Shown: piece after piece, positions 28,401 through 33,448 of the stretch
Numbering within the stretch: the stretch's first letter is position 1
Layout of the letters: each line of letters starts with the position of its first letter
Position numbers and translations under genes: made by a program
Assembly (NCBI GenBank): GCA_947460825.1
Contig: CANHHA010000023.1
Span: forward strand, 1-42,193
DNA: 42,193 bases
Reading direction: 5' to 3'
Source: Flavobacteriales bacterium
GTDB taxonomy: Bacteria; Bacteroidota; Bacteroidia; Flavobacteriales_D; Crocinitomicaceae
The notes under the pieces: generated by a model
Told to the model about the DNA's origin: nothing
What the model saw: the letters and a program-made list of their open reading frames with translations, nothing else
Databases searched by the model: none

Positions 28401-31400
28401 CCGGTCACAGTTGCCGGTGGAGGATTTTGAAGCGCATAGGCAAGGGTACCTCCGGCCACAGAATTGGAAATCGTAGACACTAAGGTCGTTTGTCCACCGC
28501 AAATGGTTTGATTGGCGGAGAGGGTTAGTACAGGGGTTGGATTGATGGTAATCGTATAGGTAAATGCAGGTCCAGGACAACCGTTTCGTGTAGGAATTAC
28601 CGTGTACGTTACCGTTTCGGGAGAATTACCGCTGTTGGTAATGGTCATGACCGGCAAATTACCGGTTCCTGGCGTTGTAAAACCGGTCAAGTTGGGTGAA
28701 CTTGCAACCCCTGTCCAGGAAAAGGTAGTTGCCCCCACACTTGCCGTAAACGTTACAGCAGCCGAAGCAACACCTGAACAACGCGTTTGTGTAGAGGGAG
28801 TATTAACAATAGAGGGCGTTGGATTGATTGTTATAACAAAACTCGCCGTGGTGCCCTGACAGTTATTAAACGTAGGAGTTACGGCAATGTTGGACGAAAC
28901 GGTGGTATTGGAATTATTCGCAGGAGCGGTCCAAGGACTCATTTGACCAGTTCCATTCGGTGGGGAACCAATCCCTGCAGGGTTACTGCTCACCCAACTG
29001 AAAGTTGCTCCGTTTGGATTGGAAACGAAGGCCGGCGGTGTAATGGTCGCACCCGGACATACCGTTATTGGACCGAACGGTCCCACCGTAGCCACAGGTT
29101 GCACCACCACTTGTGTTGTGACTGGCGAACCAGGACAACCATTCGATGATGGGATGAACGTGTAGGTTACGGTTTGAGGTGCATTGGTGTTATTCGTGAT
29201 GGCCGTCGTTAACGTAGCGCTATTGCTGCCCGGATTAAGGGTGCCGCTCGCTGTTCCTGTGACACCTGCGGGAAATGAAGCTGTCCAAGCAAACGAAGTT
29301 GGATTAATTGTTGAAGTTACGTTGATAACCGCATTGCTTCCGGAACAAATGGGTCCTACCGATTGCGGAGCGGTTGCTACCGGTAAGGGGTGAACAGTAA
29401 CGTTAATCGTAGCAACAGCTGCAGTACACGGCCCAGCAGGATCATTGGTAGTTAATGTAAGGGTTGCGGTTCCTGTAAAATTTGCAGGGGGCGTCCAACT
29501 TGAGGAGAGCGAATTAACATTAGAAAAAGTACCCCCAATGCTTGAAGACCATGAAGCACTGGAAGCAGCGCCGCCAATACTTCCGTTCAAAGACAAACTT
29601 CCATTCATACACACACCATTCGGATATACTCCAGCGCTCGCTGTTGCCAACGGATTAAAAACTATGGTTGTAGTGGTAGAAACAGTTTGACAGGGCGCTA
29701 GTGGCTGCCCAGAGGTTAAGGTTAAAATAATGTTGCCCGAATAGCCGATAGGAGGAGTATAAATCGCATTTAACGCACCTGTATTTGCACCACCCAAACC
29801 AGGTATGCTAAAACTCCCCCCTGCAACATTGGCGGTCCAATAACCGGTAACCACTCCTCCGGTAACGTTTCCGTTAAGTGGCACTGGGGTGTTCAAGCAA
29901 AACGGGCCATAAGACCCGGGAGTAACCACCACAGGATTGTTGACCACCACGGTTGACGCCACTGTTGTTGGTCCGCATTCATTGGTTGCGATAAGGTTGA
30001 ACGGAAAGGGACTACCAATAGAAGAAGGGTACGTTACACTTCCCGGATTCAGGGTGTTGGCGGTGGTAGGAGATGGGATACTCCCTGCAGGAATGGTGTT
30101 TCCAGGGTTAAAATTCCAAGCGTAAGTGTTCGGCGAAGTGCCATAACAGTTGTTCATGACAATGGTGGGAGAAATTGAACCGCCCGCACAAATGGGCCCT
30201 ACAGGGTTGATTGAAAATTGAGGAGGCCCTTTGATGGTAATTTGTTGTGAGAAGGTGGTTTGAGCACAAGAGGCTCCAAGCACCTGATTATTTAATCCAA
30301 GGGTTAATTGAATGGTGTAAACCCCAGGACCGTTGAAACTAAATGTGGGGTTGGCGAGCGCTGAGTTGGCGGGTTGTACCGACGGGCCTCCGTTAAAATT
30401 GCAATTCTGAGGATTGGTGGAAGTGACAGACCAACTGAATACATTCGTCAGGTTACAGCCTGGAGTGCTCGAAGTATTGTTCGGTGTAATGTTTACCGGC
30501 GCACAAGCCGTAGCTAGAGGCAAGGTGAAATTCGCTACGGTGGCAGCAACAACACAGATGTTATAAACCACGGAGTCCATTCCGCAATTATTCCCAAGAT
30601 GTAATACTACTTGATAATTTCCCGGAACGGTCCAAGTAACAGGAAGTGACGCAGAACCGTTATTCCAAGAAAAAAAGTCATAACCGTTAGGTAAATTGGG
30701 CAAAAAACCAGCAGGACTACCCATCGTACCAGAAGTGGTATACCCAGCATTAGGCAAAATTGTCCAATACCGTCCAAAAAGTGAATCGCAACCACCATTG
30801 CTAACATTTGTGCCATGATTGGCCACATCATTGAACGTTATCGGCTGGTTAACGCAAATTACGTTGGTGTTAGGATTTGCACTTATAACCGCATTCACAG
30901 AGCCCCCCGCAGCGATAGGTCCGATGGCAGCAAACGTCCCTTGAGGACTACAAGCATTGCTCGCCAATACCTGTATGGAAAAAGAGTTGTTGTAGGTCTG
31001 ATTCTGAATTGTGGTATTAACGCCGCACGAAGTTTGAGAAAAGACATGATTGATCGTTTGCGGATTGGGATTCAATCCGTTAAGGACGGTGGTAGCTGTT
31101 CCATCATTGTAAATGATTTGAAATACCGTACCGGGAGGTACAGGACCTTGGGTTCCCACTTGAAATGAATACGGATTTGGTAAGCACGATGACGAACCTG
31201 AACCGGTTAATGAAATAGTGGGGGCATTATTCCCTACATAAACCAAATAGTTTTGAATAAAAGTACAGCCTCCGGGAAATGTCACCTGATAGGCCATGTT
31301 AAAATAACCTTGAGTTGCGTATGTATGGCTAAAAGGCGGAGGGGATGATCCGTTTGCTGTAGCGTCGCCCCAAATTACACTGTAGGTCGTCCCTACAGGA

Positions 31401-31861
31401 TGTGAGGCTATCGTTGGATCCGCGAATGCAAAATTACCCGAATTGAAACCACATCGTCGAAAAATCGTCATTCCATTCAATGTTGAAGTGGAATAACCAG
31501 CGGCCGCGTTACTGGTTAAGGTGAGCGATGGGTTAAAGTTGTTTGCAACTACCGTAACATTAACCTGCGAAGTAACCCCGTTGCCCAAATTCAGGGTTGT
31601 GGTATGATTCCCCGGGTTGTTATAGGTGATATTATGCGGCCCAACTTGGTTGGAATTGTTGGGATTACCCCCCTGAAAAGTCCAATTGTAATTTGTTGAA
31701 GCATTGGTACCCGTGGAAGTATTGGTATATAACACCGTAGACCCCTGACAAACCGTTATTGTATTGTTGTTAGAAGCGGGTGACGTGGAGAAAGATGCGG
31801 CTTGTGCCAGCGCCAACAAGGGCATAAACAACAAAAAAACTAACGCCTTCAACGGATTCAT
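16445..31861 (-). CDS. Giant multidomain PKD-like surface protein with T9SS type B sorting domain (5138 aa)
   Basis: Signal peptide is residues 1-20 (LFMPLLALAQA). By eye about 54 immunoglobulin-like domains follow. Residues about 20-920 hold nine varied PKD and PKD-like domains. Residues 923-3293 hold 25 PKD-like domains arranged as five copies of a five-domain unit. Residues 3294 to about 4305 hold eleven more PKD-like domains. Residues about 4306-5050 hold nine classical PKD domains (WNFGDG, WSFGNG, WDYDDG motifs). Residues about 5051-5138 are the type B sorting domain (NAFTPDADGEND, VFNRWGEEVF, WDGKYRG, GHIVLLR). Most PKD-like domains have one cysteine in a CSG motif and one in an NGCxG motif, probably a disulfide. 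The build fits a long adhesin filament or gliding adhesin like SprB. No SprF gene is adjacent; the nearest is at 243-1223. A weak -7-like TAATTTCG lies 12 bases before the ATG. Confidence 0.95.
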   Translation of the reverse strand: MNPLKALVFLLFMPLLALAQAASFSTSPASNNNTITVCQGSTVLYTNTSTGTNASTNYNWTFQGGNPNNSNQVGPHNITYNNPGNHTTTLNLGNGVTSQVNVTVVANNFNPSLTLTSNAAAGYSTSTLNGMTIFRRCGFNSGNFAFADPTIASHPVGTTYSVIWGDATANGSSPPPFSHTYATQGYFNMAYQVTFPGGCTFIQNYLVYVGNNAPTISLTGSGSSSCLPNPYSFQVGTQGPVPPGTVFQIIYNDGTATTVLNGLNPNPQTINHVFSQTSCGVNTTIQNQTYNNSFSIQVLASNACSPQGTFAAIGPIAAGGSVNAVISANPNTNVICVNQPITFNDVANHGTNVSNGGCDSLFGRYWTILPNAGYTTSGTMGSPAGFLPNLPNGYDFFSWNNGSASLPVTWTVPGNYQVVLHLGNNCGMDSVVYNICVVAATVANFTLPLATACAPVNITPNNTSSTPGCNLTNVFSWSVTSTNPQNCNFNGGPSVQPANSALANPTFSFNGPGVYTIQLTLGLNNQVLGASCAQTTFSQQITIKGPPQFSINPVGPICAGGSISPTIVMNNCYGTSPNTYAWNFNPGNTIPAGSIPSPTTANTLNPGSVTYPSSIGSPFPFNLIATNECGPTTVASTVVVNNPVVVTPGSYGPFCLNTPVPLNGNVTGGVVTGYWTANVAGGSFSIPGLGGANTGALNAIYTPPIGYSGNIILTLTSGQPLAPCQTVSTTTTIVFNPLATASAGVYPNGVCMNGSLSLNGSIGGAASSASWSSSIGGTFSNVNSLSSSWTPPANFTGTATLTLTTNDPAGPCTAAVATINVTVHPLPVATAPQSVGPICSGSNAVINVTSTINPTSFAWTASFPAGVTGTASGTLNPGSNSATLTTAITNNTNAPQTVTYTFIPSSNGCPGSPVTTQVVVQPVATVGPFGPITVCPGATITPPAFVSNPNGATFSWVSSNPAGIGSPPNGTGQMSPWTAPANNSNTTVSSNIAVTPTFNNCQGTTASFVITINPTPSIVNTPSTQTRCSGVASAAVTFTASVGATTFSWTGVASSPNLTGFTTPGTGNLPVMTITNSGNSPETVTYTVIPTRNGCPGPAFTYTITINPTPVLTLSANQTICGGQTTLVSTISNSVAGGTLAYALQNPPPATVTGHPTNGNGQIPAATINNGGTSPYTLNYTVTPTANNCSGSTGTYSITVNPAPVTAFSQGNQTICTGQNTTLVTLSSATPSVSFSWSLQGAVPAGLGNFNPTSGTSSIPIYSNLTNNTAAPITVTLQAQASTSGPAQCPGATANYTITVNPSPIAAATFVSNDTVCSGQNINIALSSTTAGTTFIWTAANGAGVTGGQNSAAPSPTINQALTNSSSAVGNVTYTVTPSASACAGSPLQVLAYVNPVATIAALTSPTVCSQATITPTAFVSTPNGASFAWTVSNAQIGIAGPGNGQIAPWTAPANNTNAPITGTVTVTPTYNGCVGTANSFTVTINPTPTVTNNALTQSICSGANTAAVTWTSNLVGTTYAWTAVASAATLTGFTPSGNGNLPALTLTNNSNSIGTVTYTVTPSRNGCSGPAITYTITVNPIPQLTLSQNQTVCGGVATALSSFSNSVAGGSYTYALQSPGLVPATLTGYPTNGNGQVPVATINNAGTNPYTLTYTIAPTANGCSGSTGSYTITVNPAPVTTFSPGNQSICSGQNTNLVTLGSSTAGVTFTWTIPGGVPAGLGNVNVTSGTSTIPVFQNLTNNTITPLVLTVVAVATTGGASQCAGSPSSYTITVNPVPTAVAAFVSNDTICSNSTINISLTSNTPNTSFTWTAVNGLNTSGGANSVNPGISIQQPLVNSSTNYGNVTYTITPVVAGACPGQPIQVVAYVHPVATIAALTSPTVCPQAIITPTAFVSTPNGASFAWTVSNAQIGIAGPGNGQLAPWTAPANNTNAPITGTVTVTPTFNGCVGTANNFTVTINPTPTVTNINLSQSLCSGANSAAVTWTSNLAGTTYAWTGLGSAATVTGFTASGSGNLPVMSITNASNAVQTVTYTVTPTRNGCSGPAITYTITVNPIPQVTLSQNQTVCGGVATGVSAFTNSVAGGSFTYVLQGAGGVPATVTGYPSNGSGQIPVATITNSGTNPYTLNYTVTPTANGCSGASAIYSITVNPAPAVTFSIPNQTVCNNANSQAVTISTATANTTYSWAIQNPLPNGLGVVLPTSGNNSIIPAFTGLTNNTNQPVSFTISASASTTGNAVCPGVPNTYTITVNPTVTALATFVSNDTLCSNTQLNVALSSVTPAVQYTWTVVAPNGVTGASPSGAPSAAIQQTLANSNSSIALVTYTVTPQIGVCNGTVLNVPVYVNPVAVMNPMANLMACPGQALSPAAFGSVPSPASFSWVNSNQQVGIPGSGNGSIASWNAPANNTLANLTATVTVTPTYNGCVGTSTSFSITVYPTPTVTNSPLNQTVCEGVATSPITFTSNLNGTSFAWSYLASGASLSGFNAGNGNNPLPPMTVAHSGNTAQTITYSIIPTSTNNCAGTAVTYTVNINPNPSVSNVVDQVICSGTSTTLSSYQNNVAGGGFTWSLLNVNIPNTVTGFLAPSGSSQLTAAVVSNSGSQPYTLNYLITPNALGCTGQPDTLSITVMPAPALQFTGGPSQSICSGQSSLAINMTSTTPNVTWSWTVTASNNVSGVNPNSGSSATIPSFTLTQGTNTPQTVTISAQANTTNGGCQGAASTYTITVNPIPTVTSTVSPASTICSGSSVTLSLSSNVAGTTYAWTSNASAGITGNTNSSGSTISNTLLNATSNTGTVTYSIVPTANTCSGSAVTTTISVNPVAQMTGLNNISICPGNNIAPPAFQSIPAGASFTWTNSNTNIGIPASGQGNLVPWNAPINNTVNPIVGLIIITPTIGNACAGVNDTIVVTVFPTPQITNATLQQTLCEGAPSASVNITSNLPGSTLTWNFLTAGGGLSGHPVGSGNNPIPAITFSNNVSTQQSVQYTLSAISTNQCPSASVTYTFNVNPIPVLNNPGVQTVCSGLPTTQAAFTADVQGTSFTWTAITPPAGLSGFTASGTGSLSPMTIINSTANPLQLVYSVTPLANGCSGAALNYTITVNPSPTVIFSTGNQTICSGTTTTLVNLTTSTNNATIAWNVSVPGGLQGVNTLSGTTQIPAYTLLNNTQGNLSATFTATASTGGGAVCPGISSTYTITVSPQNGISVVAIDSSLCSGANAQITISSNTAGLTYTTTVAASQGITGAVNVNGPQISQTLINSGNTQGTVTYTVTATAPPGSSCPSQTTTLPITVEPVASVQYSVPSQSLCSGASSQLVNLTSNVVGASITWAASVPNGLSGMSLQGGNTIAAAPITSNLNTSAVIGITSSAVINGCAGPVANGQITVFPNPGLTITPPNDTICSGVAAVASLTSNVANTSYAWTISSNPLIGGATNGTGSTINQVLSNNSAQIQQLTYTITTNGPGPNNGCPGQSGTYSIWVNPVASVGFSQLNQTLCSGTTSQVVNILSPTPNAQISWSANIPAGITGALASGVNTIPAQSLVNNTQGPLTVVYTVNVATQAGNCQGQAATYSITVNPIPVLGFSQNPQVLCSGSNSVAVSLQSNLNAGIPGNIAYTWSANQPAGISGMATSGTNSIPVQTLTNNTAAPVVLSYLVTLTYTNNNIACNGTGGTYSITVNPLPQVTATVSSPIICSNDTASICFTSPVANANFTWTALATNGITGAQNGTGSCLNQILLNNLLTQGTVVYTVTASANNCTGSPVTATISINPNPSVTQVNNIVVCPGQAIPTINFTSTPAGASFVWTNSNQTIGLIGNGSGSISGWQAPVNVSGGAFVGTISVNGTLNGCSGSNMSFTVTVNPTPVLTLNPQALTLCSGTTASVLCTSNVATTTLTWIQASTNVSGASNGNGTSVNGVYTLSQTLTSTINAAGSVSYTITPSALGCVGNSEQALVTVNPIPVASVNPGSQSICSGTSTSLILSGNMPGITYGWTVSANNNIIGAFSGSNDTIAQLLTNSSTGNQVITYSITPSLNGCVGAAVNVPITVKPTPILTTNVANNTICSGTSTNIALSSNVLNTTYAYTVNPGPGIQGAGSGISNPIIQQLSNNTLNPSQVTYQITPSANGCDGALVSATIIVNPVATVIPSQNSVTICSGQSVNVQLASNSPGALFNWTVSANAQLSGQQAGSGANINQQITNATFAVQNFYYVVTPVFGVCPGTQDTIPVTVNPLPQITPGPVVNTCITTPPFNLTGFSPAGGTWSGTGITNGQLATFSPAVAGAGPHTLTYSYTHPVTGCINSATRQVTVNPLPIPSFTMDTLKCINTTVSIVNNSQGANSYLWNFGNGATSTQFNPIYQFPAGGNYTVTLTATSPQGCMDSITNNIHIVTTPTASFIPSPNNGCGPLNVNFNNTSNGYNISSYFWNFGFPANGPFSSAQNPGALTFQPPLLQDTNYVISLSVTNLCGTTNFLDTILVHPLPIASFATTVNTGCSPLPVGFQNLSLGSPTNYIWNFGDGQFSTQVSPTHTFVYGPNDTIFNVALIAINACGSDTSYFPIHVFPNTVSSFFNTNPTVGCAPLNVQFTNYSQGGNLNYFWSFGNGQVSNTQSPSHLYTSSGTFVAQLVVDNGCSFDTSTITITVLAKPQVAFTVVNDTLCTGQVFQFTNISSQLSNTVWSFGDGLSSNVYSPGHVYASGGTFLVSLIGTSAANGCTDTAYQLVYSIPSPVLAYDTLVYEGCAPLAVSFNELSGTATSALWDYDDGSIGIAPSSAHNYPNPGSYTPQVIALNTFGCADTANFTVVVHDVPVVDFDVTDKTSCVVPFLVTPVNNSQGAIVYDWDFGNGSGSNQFEPTATYTQTGNYLLVLMGYNQFGCGDTTFQSIIVNPIPNSQFIPDTTAGCEDLTVSFANNSTNGNLYFWNFGDGTSVQSLNPTHTYTEPGVYDVTLITTNMFGCVDTTINQALITVYQQPTAGFTVFPSIVYTEDPFVEITNTAQNYNTGEYYLGNGTVSGITLEQYSYGSSEAGEYTISQVVYNNFGCSDTAYQVIQLNLSPTLYVPNAFTPDADGENDSWIPVASAMYSIEVSVFNRWGEEVFTTTDLSKAWDGKYRGQDCSVGVYSWKIVARDINQELIIKSGHIVLLR
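21983..29095 (-). repeat. Five tandem 1.42-kb super-repeats inside the giant gene
   Basis: Units, in reading direction: 29095-27674 (1422 bases), 27673-26246 (1428), 26245-24818 (1428), 24817-23399 (1419) and 23398-21983 (1416), i.e. 474, 476, 476, 473 and 472 codons. Each unit holds five PKD-like domains in the same order: one opening VATIAALTSPTVC or similar with an APANN motif, one opening TPTVTN...CSG, one with NQTVCGG and NSVAGG or a variant, one with GNQSICSG, and one opening with variants of AAFVSNDTIC. All boundaries keep the frame. The first three domains of units two and three are the most alike. Confidence 0.9.
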
Positions 31862-31904
31862 AGATTAGGTAAGCGAAATTACGAATAATAACTATAAAAA
31901 AGCC

Positions 31905-32108
31905 TTAATCTCGCGGAATCTTAACGGGCATTTGCGTACACGGTTGCTTGAAGTTTTTATTGGAAACGTGAATATCATATGGTCTTAATGTCTCCCCTTG
32001 GAAATACGCGGTTTGTTTTGAATTATAGAAGTTTTCATGGGGATATATTTTTTCAAAAATAAGGGCCAACCGGATTGAAAATTCGTTTACATATGTTAGC
32101 ACGCCCAA
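31905..32108 (-). pseudogene. In-frame continuation of the 32109-32738 gene beyond its TGA
   Basis: Directly after the TGA of the upstream gene the same frame stays open for 67 codons to a TAA at 31905, with protein-like composition (LALIFEKIYPHENFY, LRPYDIHVSN, QPCTQMPVKIPRD). No ATG start or promoter of its own is seen; the first codon after the stop is TTG. The simplest reading is that an original 277-residue product was cut by a nonsense mutation, or that the TGA is a sequence error. Only 43 bases separate it from the giant gene's ATG. Confidence 0.45.
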
Positions 32109-32738
32109 TCAAGGACACATGGCATTATAATCAATGACCGCCTCCTCAAATGTACACGTTTGATACTTAGGGTTTTCGAAGTACTCCTTTTTGTATGGCT
32201 CGCACGCAAACATGTACTTCCGAATAGACTTCAAGGATTTTATTGCTTTTAATCCATCCACCTCATATACGGTACCATCGGGCATGGTTACGTGACGCAT
32301 GTACATCCCTTCTCGGGTTTCTTTCATTACGCCTTGGGAATTATATGATCCATCAAAATTTTCCTTTAGACGATAGCTCGTGGTAACGTCATCAAACACA
32401 TCCACCCGAATTTTTCCATGAACTAATCGTTTTCCGTACCTGTAATACCCATTAGGTTTATCGAGTTGAAGCGGCATGCGCAAATACATTGCACCGTCTT
32501 GACACAGTATTTTTATGAGTGGGATTTCATCTTTTTTTAATCGAATAACTTCGTTGGAAATCGTAACATATTCTAAATCAATCATTTTTCCTTGCGCATT
32601 GGTATTGAAAAAATTAATGCTACTGCAAGGAACTGAATCGTTGTCGGTAATAAAGTAATTTTGTGCGAAACACCCCGTATTAACAAAAAACACTATTCCG
32701 ATAAGGGTAGCGGATAGGTTAAATGGCATTGACTTCAT
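32109..32738 (-). CDS. Secreted protein of unknown function, probably truncated
   Basis: A 209-residue protein with a signal peptide (LSATLIGIVFFVNTGCFAQN). I do not recognise a family. The body is mixed alpha/beta with a repeated YxxKENFDGSYNSQGVMKETREG-like polar centre, a TMPDGTVYEVDGL segment and a lysine-rich end. It stops at a TGA (32111-32109) after NAMCP, while the frame continues open for 67 more codons, so the present product may be shortened. An ATG at 32729 (MPFN) is an alternative start. No promoter match was found upstream. It lies on the same strand directly upstream of the giant gene. Confidence 0.6.
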   Translation of the reverse strand: MKSMPFNLSATLIGIVFFVNTGCFAQNYFITDNDSVPCSSINFFNTNAQGKMIDLEYVTISNEVIRLKKDEIPLIKILCQDGAMYLRMPLQLDKPNGYYRYGKRLVHGKIRVDVFDDVTTSYRLKENFDGSYNSQGVMKETREGMYMRHVTMPDGTVYEVDGLKAIKSLKSIRKYMFACEPYKKEYFENPKYQTCTFEEAVIDYNAMCP

Positions 32739-32844
32739 TTTTTGTTGATGATTTTAAGAGAATCACCAGCATTCTTAGATTGATTGCCGACTATGATTCT
32801 TCAATTTATGCCACAAAAACACCCAAAATTATACGAGATACGAG

Positions 32845-33276
32845 TTAGCCTTGTGATTGTATCGTTGATCCAACATCTTTCAATCGCTCCGGAGTTAGCA
32901 CCCAAATCACGTGAAAAATTGCTGCGCCAATGAAGGTCCAGAGGACGTCGTTCCAGTCGAAATGTAATTTCTTTGAGGACGTTTGAATGAATTCCCATGC
33001 AATTAGCCCGCATAGCGAAATGAGGTTTGCGGTAACATAGTTTTTCTGGTTTAACCATTTGCTCGAAGTCTTCAATTGCATGATAAACACGACAAACAAG
33101 GCGGGTATTCCAATCGCAGGAAAGAAATTGGGTGCAATTCCCAAGAGATAACTAATAATAGCGCTCTCACCCGAATAGTGGGGCCGGATATAATATGATA
33201 CCGCTTGAAAACAGAGGAAGCACAGGGCAAAAATACTGAACCAGTAGTAGGTGGTTTTGGTGTTGGTTTTTGTCAT
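32845..33276 (-). CDS. VanZ-like integral membrane protein
   Basis: A 143-residue protein with four hydrophobic segments at about residues 10-28, 38-68, 78-96 and 108-128. The third and fourth contain the pattern IAWEFIQ, then FDWNDVLWTFIGAAIF, like the VanZ family signature (E near the end of one helix, D-x-x-D/N-x-x-x-N/T-x-x-G before the next). Most VanZ-like proteins have no known function and do not imply teicoplanin resistance. The start ATG at 33276 is the only good one. No operon partner is evident; the next gene downstream begins 107 bases away. Confidence 0.68.
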   Translation of the reverse strand: MTKTNTKTTYYWFSIFALCFLCFQAVSYYIRPHYSGESAIISYLLGIAPNFFPAIGIPALFVVFIMQLKTSSKWLNQKNYVTANLISLCGLIAWEFIQTSSKKLHFDWNDVLWTFIGAAIFHVIWVLTPERLKDVGSTIQSQG

Positions 33277-33352
33277 ATTATTGGATTACTTATCATCTAA
33301 CCCAATTCCAAAACCTAACAGCGCAGGCACTAAGGCAATTGATTTATCCTTT

Positions 33353-33393
33353 AAATACATCCACACCGATGGTTTACCCATACACGTTGCCAT
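33353..33393 (-). repeat. 41-base direct repeat, left of the M13 peptidase gene
   Basis: Matches 35591-35631 in the same orientation at 35 of 41 positions by eye. On the minus strand the frame equivalent to the right copy reads NGNVYG, a stop, then TIGVDVFKG. It lies in the 172-base gap 33277-33448. A 35-codon frame at 33393-33286 (starting MATCMGKPS) overlaps it in another frame and is not convincing. Confidence 0.7.
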
Positions 33394-33448
33394 ATTGATT
33401 AACTACAAAAAAAATTACTCCTGGGTTTGATTATTGATTTGAATTTGA

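Noticed and set aside
21983-29095. Regular repeats that might suggest a CRISPR array or satellite DNA.
   Set aside because: The period is about 1.42 kb with codon-level conservation in one open frame; it is protein-coding domain repetition.
16739-31168. Many plus-strand open frames of 60-200 codons opposite the giant gene, for example 19055-19654 and 25370-25810.
   Set aside because: Their products are rich in R, S, T, C and W, show no domain, and repeat with the period of the giant gene; they are reverse-strand shadows of repetitive coding DNA.
32845-33276. VanZ-like protein as part of a glycopeptide resistance cluster.
   Set aside because: No vanHAX-type genes are present, and VanZ-like proteins are widespread without resistance.
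33286-33393. 35-codon minus-strand frame starting MATCMGKPS and ending GIGLDDK.
   Set aside because: It overlaps the 41-base repeat in a different frame from the coding-like one; too short to support.
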